Origin: Gammaproteobacteria bacterium
GTDB taxonomy: Bacteria > Pseudomonadota > Gammaproteobacteria > Pseudomonadales > Pseudohongiellaceae
Reading direction: 5' to 3'
NCBI GenBank assembly: GCA_041395725.1
Contig: JAWKZW010000001.1
Span: 3,224,001-3,288,000, forward strand
Length of the DNA: 64,000 nucleotides
The notes below the pieces were generated by a model. The model saw nothing but the letters and a program-made list of their open reading frames with translations. It was not told where the DNA came from and ran no database searches. The position numbers were made by a program, and so were the translations under genes. Positions within the stretch are counted from its first letter, which is position 1; each line of letters opens with the position of its first letter. Shown piece by piece: positions 9,646-17,147 of the stretch.

Positions 9646-9791
9646 GCACCGGCGCGGGGGAATCCAGCGACGGAGCAATCAAAACGCAGCACCGACTGAC
9701 CGAGGGAGACCGTTTTTCAGGGCTTCCGACCGAGGGAGGGAATCCCGGAGGGATGCTAGTTGCGGAGGAGTGGATTCCCCGGCGCCGGTGC
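9646..9791 (-). repeat. Hairpin repeat family 1, copy B (MITE-like, inverted relative to A)
   Basis: A 146-base element with 21-base terminal inverted repeats (9646-9666 and 9771-9791, one mismatch; arm begins GCACCGGCGCGGGGGAAT). Read on the minus strand, the interior closely matches copy A. Where copy A has GCAT paired with ATGC at the tips, this copy has GCAC paired with GTGC, so pairing is kept although the sequence differs. It lies in the 612-base gap upstream of the aminotransferase; the remaining sequence up to the dehalogenase gene is AT-rich and shows no gene. Confidence 0.87.
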
Positions 9792-10073
9792 GGTCCCAAA
9801 AAAAGTGCACACCCCGATCCAGTGTTAGCCGTAACAAATTCACGTTAACGTCTGGCAGAGATCACGAATAGGTCAAGGTTTTGGGTTCAGGCCATTGCAA
9901 ACCTCACGGCCCTGATTTTGTGGGATAGCAATGATCTGAATTCTAAAATCGAAAAACGGCGATCAGAAACCGGAAGTCAGTAATCAGTATTCCGCCGTTA
10001 AAATGAGGCAGGCAGAATACACATAAATACTAAGCAAAAAACAAAAAACAACAATGATCAAGAGGGTGCAACG

Positions 10074-10931
10074 ATGACCAAGCAGCAATCAGATTCCAGG
10101 GACGTCCCGTCTCTCAACCGTCGCGACTTACTCACCCTGTCTTCCGGTGCCATGCTGGCGGGGGCGGCAGGATTGATGCTGACACCTGCGGCCCGCGCCC
10201 AGAACAGCGCGACAGTGACAGCCATCGGAGACGTACAGGCTCTGATCTTCGACGTCTTCGGCACCGTGGTGGACTGGTGGGCCTCGATTGTGCGGGAGGG
10301 CCAGCTGCTCTCTGCCCAGAAAGGCTATGAGGTGGACTGGGCGACTTTTGCGGATCGCTGGCGGGGAGGTTATGGCCCGGCCATGAACAAGGTGCGAAGT
10401 GGGGTATTACCCTGGACCAAGATCGATGACCTGCACCGCATGATCCTGGATGAACTGGTGGTGGAATTCGGGCTCGCGTCTCTCAGTGAGGCAGAGCTGG
10501 ATCATTTCAACAGGGCCTGGCACCGGCTGATGCCCTGGCCTGATACCGTAGCGGGGCTGAACCGCCTGAAAACCCGCTACGTGATCGCCACGCTCTCCAA
10601 CGGCAATGTGTCACTGCTACTTAATATGGCAAAAAATGCCGGTCTTCCCTGGGATACAATCCTTTCGGCCGAGTTGTCCGGTCACTACAAGCCGGACCCT
10701 GAAGCCTACCTGAAGGCGGCCGAATTGCTGAGCCTGCAGCCCGAGCAGGTTTTGATGGTGGCCGCCCACCCCGGGGATCTGCGCGCCGCCGCCGCGCTGG
10801 GCTTTAAGACCGCGTATGTATACCGGCCACTGGAGCGGGGCCCACAGCGCCGGGTAGAGCGCAATACCACGGATGAGTACACTATTCGTGCCGAGGATTT
10901 TATCGACCTGGCAATACAGTTAGGGGCCTGA
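10074..10931 (+). CDS. Tat-exported haloacid dehalogenase type II-like hydrolase
   Basis: A 285-residue protein with a twin-arginine signal peptide (LNRRDLLTLS, R16-R17, then a hydrophobic stretch ending AARAQ). The mature part has the haloacid dehalogenase motifs in order: nucleophile D60 in FDVFGTVVDWW, the serine/asparagine segment ATLSNGN, the lysine in SGHYKPDPEAY and the acidic motif HPGDLRAAAALGF. The family displaces halide from L-2-haloacids by an aspartyl-ester intermediate, but many members act on other substrates. Export of a folded HAD enzyme by Tat is unusual, since most relatives are cytoplasmic. GAGGGTGCAACG before the ATG supports the start. Confidence 0.85.
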   Translation: MTKQQSDSRDVPSLNRRDLLTLSSGAMLAGAAGLMLTPAARAQNSATVTAIGDVQALIFDVFGTVVDWWASIVREGQLLSAQKGYEVDWATFADRWRGGYGPAMNKVRSGVLPWTKIDDLHRMILDELVVEFGLASLSEAELDHFNRAWHRLMPWPDTVAGLNRLKTRYVIATLSNGNVSLLLNMAKNAGLPWDTILSAELSGHYKPDPEAYLKAAELLSLQPEQVLMVAAHPGDLRAAAALGFKTAYVYRPLERGPQRRVERNTTDEYTIRAEDFIDLAIQLGA

Positions 10932-11143
10932 TGGCGGGGGTGTGCCCCGGTCGGACCGCATGGCGGGCAAGTAGCAGGAACCCTGCCCTGGAAGCTCGCA
11001 ACAATTGATTCTCAGGACGGCTGAACTTCCGCTCCAACCCAGGCTGATAGAATTGTGCACATCAGGGTTACAGCAGAATGGTCTGCACCCGGGATCCTCG
11101 GTTACAATGCGCCGCATCTTGGTATGTGGAAAAGGAGCAGACA

Positions 11144-11407
11144 TTGAGCGAGCAACGAGTCAGAGAGTTAATGATTGAACTGATCAGTGAACTCGAGAAA
11201 ATCGCCGAAGTCGATGACGAAACAGTCAATGTGGCCAGGAAGCTGGAAGCGGATATTGAGGACCTGGTAAACCCGGAAGTGGACACGTCCGAGAATACGA
11301 TTCTGGATGATGCGATTGCCCTGGAGGCCACCTTTGCCGCGCGGCATCCGATGTTGGAAAAGACAATACGGGAATTGATAAACAATTTGAGCCGAATTGG
11401 AATATGA
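11144..11407 (+). CDS. DUF4404 family protein, TTG start
   Basis: An 87-residue acidic, mostly helical protein (LSEQRVRELMIELISELEKI...) matching what I know of the DUF4404 family; its function is unknown. The start is taken as TTG at 11144 because AAAGGAG lies six bases upstream, giving an excellent Shine-Dalgarno; an ATG start upstream lacks one, and a later ATG would remove the conserved beginning. The C-terminal half ends FAARHPMLEKTIRELINNL. It stands alone. Confidence 0.75.
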   Translation: MSEQRVRELMIELISELEKIAEVDDETVNVARKLEADIEDLVNPEVDTSENTILDDAIALEATFAARHPMLEKTIRELINNLSRIGI

Positions 11408-11566
11408 TTGCAGCTCTGCTCGAGGTTAGCGGAGTCAAATTGCCAATCCGTTCTGCCTGCAGGTAGCCTTGCTCTTTTGGTCTATGTAGTACCTGCTGGT
11501 ATGAGCTATAGGGATATTACAGAGGCGGGTGGAAGAATGGTTGAAGTGAGACCAGTGACGGGGAAA

Positions 11567-11643
11567 TGTAAGAAAAGTGCCACTGTCGGGGAAAGTGACA
11601 CAGTTTTTAAGGAAGAACCCATTTTTTGTAAAAATTCCTGACA
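11567..11643 (+). promoter_or_regulatory. Cluster of three similar 16-17 bp motifs upstream of the PEP-CTERM gene
   Basis: The 353-base gap before the PEP-CTERM gene is AT-rich and I see no real gene in it. It holds TGTAAGAAAAGTGCCA (11567-11582), TGTCGGGGAAAGTGACA (11584-11600) and TGTAAAAATTCCTGACA (11627-11643), all of the form TGT-spacer-TG(A/C)CA. PEP-CTERM genes in other bacteria are known to have shared upstream elements read by the PrsK/PrsR sigma-54 system. A weak sigma-54-like TTGGCATG element lies at about 11694-11701, but its downstream half (TTCAT rather than TTGCA) is poor. Regulatory function is inferred. Confidence 0.45.
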
Positions 11644-11760
11644 CTTTCTTGTTTTAAGGAATGTAATGCGCTGTAAATATTAGAAAAATATATCTTGGCA
11701 TGAATATTTCATGTAATTTGCCTGTTAAGGATAATTCGTCTTTCAAAGGATTTTGAAAAC

Positions 11761-12345
11761 ATGAAGTACACAATTCCAACACTTTTACTTGCGCTCACAG
11801 CACTGCTGGGGCTGTCTTCTCAAGCTCAGGCTTGTGCAATAATGGATGCATCCGCTAACGGCTCCATTTCCAGCGCTTGCGCCACCGACAATACAGCCCT
11901 GTCTGACTCGGTCGCTGAGACTAACTTCGTCAACGGGCTGGGCTGGGGTGCTCCGTATTCTTATATTGGCAAGTCGCAGAAGGGCGGCGGATATGACGAT
12001 ACCGGACCGCCGGTCGTTCCGTCCGGCTGGAGCCTGAGCAGTGCGATACCTGCCTATAGCCCCTATATGTTCGGATTCAGCGTCACTGGTCCGGCCTCCA
12101 CGCCGATAGACTTCGTCCTGGGAGTCAGGGGGACAGGTGATGACTACACCGCTTATCGGTTCGATAGCGCCAGCCTGCGTATCGATGGGTCCTTCGACAA
12201 TTTCTATGTGGCGAACCAAGGTAATGACTTTGCTCACATAGCGGGATTCTATCGGGATGCCAGTGTTCCTGAACCATCCGCCATCGCGTTGCTTGGTATA
12301 GGCCTGCTGGGATTAGTCCTCGGTAGTAGACGCCTGCGCAGTTAG
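11761..12345 (+). CDS. PEP-CTERM sorting-domain protein
   Basis: A 194-residue secreted protein. Residues 1-24 form a signal peptide ending SQAQA. The C-terminus is a textbook PEP-CTERM tail: VPEPSAIALL, a hydrophobic helix, then the basic end GSRRLRS. In the known system an exosortase (EpsH/XrtA) cleaves at this tail; no exosortase gene is in this window. The central part is rich in Gly, Ser, Ala and Tyr, of unknown role, and may be a surface or matrix protein. An intrinsic terminator follows. Confidence 0.9.
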   Translation: MKYTIPTLLLALTALLGLSSQAQACAIMDASANGSISSACATDNTALSDSVAETNFVNGLGWGAPYSYIGKSQKGGGYDDTGPPVVPSGWSLSSAIPAYSPYMFGFSVTGPASTPIDFVLGVRGTGDDYTAYRFDSASLRIDGSFDNFYVANQGNDFAHIAGFYRDASVPEPSAIALLGIGLLGLVLGSRRLRS

Positions 12346-12399
12346 AAAGAAGGGCTACACAAATCCAATAAGAAACGATCTGGTGCTGAAAAATCCCGA

Positions 12400-12423
12400 C
12401 CCGCCTCCAGAGGCGGGTTTTTT
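12400..12423 (+). terminator. Rho-independent terminator after the PEP-CTERM gene
   Basis: CCCGCCTCCAGAGGCGGG forms a seven-base GC-rich stem with a short loop, followed directly by six T residues. The A run before it means it can also serve the convergent fadE gene. Confidence 0.9.
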
Positions 12424-12510
12424 ACGGGCTGTATTTGAATTTGTCGTACGCGTCGTCGGCGTGTTACAGGATTGCACCCCGGTTACAGAGGCTTTTTCTC
12501 CGCAAACCAA

Positions 12511-14937
12511 TCAATCCCCGCCACTGAAAAACTCCGCCGGGTAATCATCCACCTGAATTGCCCGGTACCTGGCCCGTTCTGCCGCCAGGTAGGCATCCGC
12601 GTCCTCCTGGCTGCAAAGCTCCTTCTCCACGGCAGCTTTTGCAAGGCTTTCGTCATCCTGCGTAGCCGGCAGCTTACCCTGCTTGACAGCATCGCGGATC
12701 GCCTTGCGGGTATCCCGGGTGGCCAGCAGCTGCTGAAAGGCATTCTCGATAACGAAGGCTGGGTCCTCGTCACGGTCACCGATATAGGTCAGGCTGGTGA
12801 GCCGGGTGCGGAGTTCGTTGTCGGTAAACATGGTCTGGACTATCTGATGCTCTAACCGGTCGTCTGGCAGTCGATAGGAACTCCCGAAGGGGAAGACGAT
12901 CAGGCGCAACAGCCAGGCCACCGGGCGGTTGGGCAGGTTCTCGAAGAACTCCTTTAGTGCTACCTGGCAGTTGTACAGAGCGGTCTGCAGGTTCCAGTGC
13001 ACATAGGGCAGGTCGTCCGACTGGCTGCCGTTGTCGCGGTAATATTTCAATACGGCGCAGCCCAGATACAGGTTGCTGAGTACGTCGCCAAGCCTGGCAG
13101 AGAGCCGCTCCTTGCGCTTCAGACCGCCACCCAGCAGCATCATGGCGATGTCGGACACCAGCGCCAGGGCGGAACTCATGCGGGTCAGGTGCCGGTAGTA
13201 CTTCGCGGTGGGTCCGCTGACCGGTGCGCGGGCCAGCCGTGCGCCACTCAGGCCCAGACTCAGGGTGCGCACGAAGTTACTGATGGTATAACCCACGTGG
13301 CGGAAGAACAGGCTGTCGAACTCTTTCAGTCCGGCCTTCTCGTCCGGGTCCTTGGCAGCCTGCATTTCCCGGAAGATAAAGGGATGGCAGCGGATCGCGC
13401 CCTGGCCGAAGATTATCAGGTTGCGGGTCAGAATATTTGCGCCCTCTACCGTGATGGCGATCGGTGTGCTCATGTAGGCATAGGCCAGGTAATTGCTCTG
13501 GCCGAGGATCAGGCCGCGGCCACCGTGCACATCCATGGCATCCTGGATCACCTGGCGGGAATTCTCCGTCATGTGGTACTTGGCGATTGCCGACACCACG
13601 GAGGGTTTGATATGCAGATCCACGGCGCCGGCAGTCATTACCCGCGAGGCCTCCAGCTGGTAGGTATAGCCGGCGATGCGCGCCAGTGCCTCCTCGATAC
13701 CCTCGAAGTTTCCGATAGACAGGTTGAACTGGCGGCGGATACGGCTGTAGGCACCGGTCAGCCGGTAGCTTACCTTGGCGACGGCGGTGCCGAGGGCGGG
13801 GAGGGAGATGGCGCGGCCTTCCGACAGGCATTCCACCAGCATCTGCCAGCCTTTACCGGCGTACTCCACGCCGCCGATGATCCAGTCCAGGGGGATGAAT
13901 ACGTCGTTGCCCTGGGTGGGGCCGTTCATGAAGGCCATGCCCATGGGGTAGTGGCGGTTGCCGTGTATGACGCCTGGATGACTGGTAGGGATAAGAGCGA
14001 CGGTGATGCCCAGTTCCTCCTGATCACCCAGCAGCTGGTCCGGGTCGAACATCTTGAAGGCCAGCCCCAGTACCGTTGCCACAGGAGCCAGGGTTATATA
14101 CCGCTTATTCCAGGTGAGGCGCAGGCCCAGACACTCCTCGCCATTGAATTCACCCTTGCAGACGATGCCCTGGTCGACGATAGCTCCGGCGTCGCTGCCG
14201 GCCTCCGGGCTGGTCAGCCCGAAGCAGGGGATCTCGGTGCCTTTGGCCAGGCCGGGCAGGTAGCGCTGCCGTTGTTCTTCGGTGCCGTATTTCATCAGCA
14301 GCTCCGCCGGCCCCAGGGAGTTGGGGACCATGGCGGTCACCGCCGCGCTGGCGCTGCGGGTGGCCAGCTTGGTGACGATGCAGGAATGGGCCAGGGCGGA
14401 GAAGCCCTTGCCGCCGTATTCGGTTGGGATGATCATGCCGAGAAAACCGGCGTCTTTCAGGTACTGCCAGGCTTCCGGAGAAAGATCCTTGCGGAGCTGG
14501 ACGATATCCCAGTCGTCGAGCATGGCACAGAGTTTCTCTGTTTCATTATCCAGGAAGGCCTGTTCTTCGGCGCTTAATTCCGGTTTCGGGTAGCCCAGAA
14601 ATTCTTTCCAGTCCGGATCGCCCTGAAACAACTCGGCCTCCCACCAGACATCGCCGGCTTCCAGGGCTTCCATTTCCGTGGTGCTCATGGGTGGCAGCAC
14701 GCGCTGAAAGAAACGGTAGATCGGCCGGCTTAACAGCTGTCGGCGAACGCCTTCGGCAAAAAAGAAAAAACCTACCAGCACCAGTATCAGCCAGGGCAGG
14801 ATGGCCAACTCCCACAGCCAGGTGGTGCCTATCAGTACCAGCGTAAGCACGAACAGGATGGTCTCCATGCGGGCACGCCTGTAGGCAAAGACCCAGATAG
14901 CGCCGAGAGCGATGATGACTTGAATCAGAGTGTCCAT
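12511..14937 (-). CDS. fadE: Acyl-CoA dehydrogenase FadE
   Basis: Flavoprotein for the first oxidation step of fatty acid beta-oxidation, making trans-2-enoyl-CoA. The 808-residue length and architecture fit the long FadE group: N-terminal hydrophobic segments (about residues 1-60) that can anchor it to the inner membrane, then the acyl-CoA dehydrogenase core (IIPTEYGGKGFSALAHS; CFGLTSPEAGSDAGAI; DVHGGRGLILG), then an extra C-terminal domain. The ATG at 14937 has AGGAG six bases upstream; an earlier in-frame ATG is 31 codons away without one. It converges on the PEP-CTERM gene with a shared terminator. Confidence 0.95.
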   Translation of the reverse strand: MDTLIQVIIALGAIWVFAYRRARMETILFVLTLVLIGTTWLWELAILPWLILVLVGFFFFAEGVRRQLLSRPIYRFFQRVLPPMSTTEMEALEAGDVWWEAELFQGDPDWKEFLGYPKPELSAEEQAFLDNETEKLCAMLDDWDIVQLRKDLSPEAWQYLKDAGFLGMIIPTEYGGKGFSALAHSCIVTKLATRSASAAVTAMVPNSLGPAELLMKYGTEEQRQRYLPGLAKGTEIPCFGLTSPEAGSDAGAIVDQGIVCKGEFNGEECLGLRLTWNKRYITLAPVATVLGLAFKMFDPDQLLGDQEELGITVALIPTSHPGVIHGNRHYPMGMAFMNGPTQGNDVFIPLDWIIGGVEYAGKGWQMLVECLSEGRAISLPALGTAVAKVSYRLTGAYSRIRRQFNLSIGNFEGIEEALARIAGYTYQLEASRVMTAGAVDLHIKPSVVSAIAKYHMTENSRQVIQDAMDVHGGRGLILGQSNYLAYAYMSTPIAITVEGANILTRNLIIFGQGAIRCHPFIFREMQAAKDPDEKAGLKEFDSLFFRHVGYTISNFVRTLSLGLSGARLARAPVSGPTAKYYRHLTRMSSALALVSDIAMMLLGGGLKRKERLSARLGDVLSNLYLGCAVLKYYRDNGSQSDDLPYVHWNLQTALYNCQVALKEFFENLPNRPVAWLLRLIVFPFGSSYRLPDDRLEHQIVQTMFTDNELRTRLTSLTYIGDRDEDPAFVIENAFQQLLATRDTRKAIRDAVKQGKLPATQDDESLAKAAVEKELCSQEDADAYLAAERARYRAIQVDDYPAEFFSGGD

Positions 14938-15445
14938 AGTGTCTCCTGATGAGTGAAGCGGTGGCAGGTTGATTGACAAGCGCCGAATTGTTGAAGCTGG
15001 CCAGGTGTGAGCCTGGCAGGCCGGTGACAAACTCTCTGCGTGGCCGTCACGACGTAAAAAACAGTTCCAGGTTGCTCAGTTGGGCCCAGGGAACTTTGTG
15101 TTTCTGTCAGTATCTGCCCCCCATGACCAGTCTCGAATCTGTCTCTCACTGGTCGGAAAACCAGTCTTTGAATGGTGAAAACTGAGACCGGGTAATAGTC
15201 TACTACTAATCCCATCCGAAAGCGGATCAGCAACCTGACTCAAAGCAGAAGAGCAAGCCGAAACCGGAGCCGGACGGCTATCCAGATTTGAAACTGGAAC
15301 CATTGTAGCGCTATCTCAGCCATCAGTCAGATGGGATGCCTGGTTGCCGAGCGGGCGTGACGTTCTGGCAGCGGCTGCCAGATAGGGCCGAGAGGCGCTG
15401 CTGAATTATCCGGCAGCTACCAGATGGTCGAAAGGCGCTACTAAG
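14938..15445. other. Intergenic region between holA and fadE
   Basis: A 508-base gap with no supportable gene. It holds degenerate runs around CCAGTCT and, next to holA, a tandem duplication annotated separately. Genes that follow holA in many gammaproteobacteria (nadD, rsfS, rlmH) are not here. Confidence 0.5.
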
Positions 15446-15455
15446 TTATCCGGCG
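15374..15455. repeat. Imperfect tandem duplication covering the end of holA
   Basis: Two adjacent units, 15374-15415 (42 bases) and 15416-15455 (40 bases), about three-quarters identical, each ending TTATCCGGC. The second unit contains the holA stop codon and last codons; the first lies just beyond it. This looks like an old local duplication of the gene's 3' end. Confidence 0.7.
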
Positions 15456-16498
15456 CGCCTAAGCGCAGTCAGATTGACGCCACACAGTGCAAGGAACAGG
15501 ATCTCCAGTTCCTGCCAGGGGTCGCCGTCATGCAGCCCTTTGACGGTGTAGTCGACCACCCGGGCCTGGTCCAGCAACCGATAAATCTGGGCCGACCGCA
15601 GACGCGTCAGGGCGCGACTCACAGGCGCCTTGCGTTTGAAGTTGCGCCCGACCGCTTCGTCAGCTACCCGGGCAACCGGCTGCCCGGCTTCCACCTGCTT
15701 TGTCCGCGGCAGCAGGCGGCGCAATTCGGCGCTGGTGGCGCCCAGAATCGCCAGTGGTTCAATGCCTTCGTCCCGCAGCCCCTGGAGTATCCTGAGGCTT
15801 CGAACCGCGTCTCCGCTGAGCGCGGCATCCAGCAGGGTGAACACCGTGTAACGGGAACTGTCTGCCACGGATTGCAGAACCATCTCGGCGTCCAGTTCGA
15901 TAGCGCTGTCTCCGGTGGGGTTGGTCAGCAGCCTGAGTTTTTCAATCTCCTGTACTGCGGCCAGCAGGTTGCCCTCGATGCGCTGCACCAGTAACTGAAT
16001 CGCCTCAGGCGTTGGGCGCAGGCCTGCTTTCATCAGGCGCTGCCCCAGCCAGTCGGGAAGTTCGGCCACGGACAAGGGCCAGACGGGCAGAAACCACGCG
16101 GCTTTCTCCAGGGTCTTGAACCACTTGGTATTCAGGGTGGCAGGTTCAACCCGGGAACTGGTGATCAACAGCAGGTAGTCGGGATTGGGAGACTCCAGGT
16201 AGTCCAGCAAGGCTCGCCGGCCGGGCTCCTCCAGCTTGGGGGAGGCCAGCCTGAGATCAATCAGCTTGCGCTCGGAAAACAGCGACAGGTTGTTGACAGT
16301 CTCCTTGAACTGACTCCAGTCGAAACTGCGATCGACGTTGAAGACTTCCCGCTCTTCGAAGCCGCTCTCCCGGCAGAAACTGCGCACGGCATCGGCAGCT
16401 TCCTGCAATAGAAGGGGCTCGTCACCGGCGATCCAGACCAGGGGTTTGAGATCCTTTTTGAGGCTGGGCAGCAGCTGTCCGGCTTGCTTTATCTGCAT
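15446..16498 (-). CDS. holA: DNA polymerase III subunit delta HolA
   Basis: Clamp-loader subunit that opens the beta sliding clamp. The 350-residue length and the N-terminal sequence (LVWIAGDEPLLLQEAADAVR, then an ERxVFNVDRSFDWSQF-type segment) are typical, as are the LISSRVE/LNTKWFKTLE stretches in the middle. The start is seven bases after the lptE stop, in the well-known leuS-lptE-holA order, so all three are likely co-transcribed. The 3' end lies in a tandem duplication. Confidence 0.95.
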   Translation of the reverse strand: MQIKQAGQLLPSLKKDLKPLVWIAGDEPLLLQEAADAVRSFCRESGFEEREVFNVDRSFDWSQFKETVNNLSLFSERKLIDLRLASPKLEEPGRRALLDYLESPNPDYLLLITSSRVEPATLNTKWFKTLEKAAWFLPVWPLSVAELPDWLGQRLMKAGLRPTPEAIQLLVQRIEGNLLAAVQEIEKLRLLTNPTGDSAIELDAEMVLQSVADSSRYTVFTLLDAALSGDAVRSLRILQGLRDEGIEPLAILGATSAELRRLLPRTKQVEAGQPVARVADEAVGRNFKRKAPVSRALTRLRSAQIYRLLDQARVVDYTVKGLHDGDPWQELEILFLALCGVNLTALRRAG

Positions 16499-16505
16499 GG
16501 TGCTT

Positions 16506-17030
16506 TCAGGATGCCGTACCGTTGCTCGTTGCCGCCTCCAGGCGGCGCAACAGGCGGTTTACCAGCTCACGTCGCAATTCACTCTGAATGACTTCGCGCT
16601 CCTCCAGCGTGCCGGTGATATTGCCGGTGTTTTCGTAGTAGACCTGCTGAATTATCAGGTCTTCAGGGCCCAGCAGCTGGTTTTCACCCTGTATCATGCT
16701 GACCGGCAGAGTCATGCGGATGTCATATTGGGCTGCCCTGGCCCGGGGTGTGACGGTGATGGGTCTGATGCGCCGTTGTTCGGCGCCCACAATCAGTACC
16801 GGCAGGCCCGGGTTAACGGTGTCGGCGTCGATTTCCGTCACCGCCACGTTGGCATCCTGCAGGGCGCGGCGCAGCAGCCCGGCGATCTCATCGCCGGGCT
16901 GCTGCAGGTAGAGCTGCAGTTCCGGGAGGCTGGCTGACAGGGCATCGCTGCCTCGCAGGCTGAAACCGCAACCAGACAGGACAGGCAGCAGCAGCGCCAC
17001 TAAAAGGCTTTTAAACAGTCTGGTTGCCAT
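16506..17030 (-). CDS. lptE: LPS-assembly lipoprotein LptE
   Basis: Outer-membrane lipoprotein that plugs LptD and helps deliver lipopolysaccharide to the cell surface. The 174-residue protein has a lipoprotein signal with lipobox LSGC (lipidated Cys21) followed by GFSLRG, the usual opening of the mature protein. The C-terminal part carries the expected arginine-rich helix (ELRRELVNRLLRRLEA). Gene order with leuS and holA supports the call. Confidence 0.93.
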   Translation of the reverse strand: MATRLFKSLLVALLLPVLSGCGFSLRGSDALSASLPELQLYLQQPGDEIAGLLRRALQDANVAVTEIDADTVNPGLPVLIVGAEQRRIRPITVTPRARAAQYDIRMTLPVSMIQGENQLLGPEDLIIQQVYYENTGNITGTLEEREVIQSELRRELVNRLLRRLEAATSNGTAS

Positions 17031-17147
17031 TAAGATTTCCTGTCTCCAATAAGGTCCGGGTGCCTGGTCATGGTCTTGCCGGTCAGCCGCCCCGTTTTTT
17101 TACGACTTACTCTTCGTCTTAATCGTTGGCGATGCTGCACCCATCCC

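Noticed and set aside
11408..11641. 77-codon frame before the PEP-CTERM gene
   Set aside because: No ribosome site; it runs through the repeated regulatory motifs and ends in AT-rich sequence.
12997..14577. 526-codon open frame opposite fadE
   Set aside because: It is antisense to a complete, motif-confirmed FadE; its Gly/Gln/Val/His-rich composition is what the complement of GC-rich codons gives, and it has no recognisable domain.
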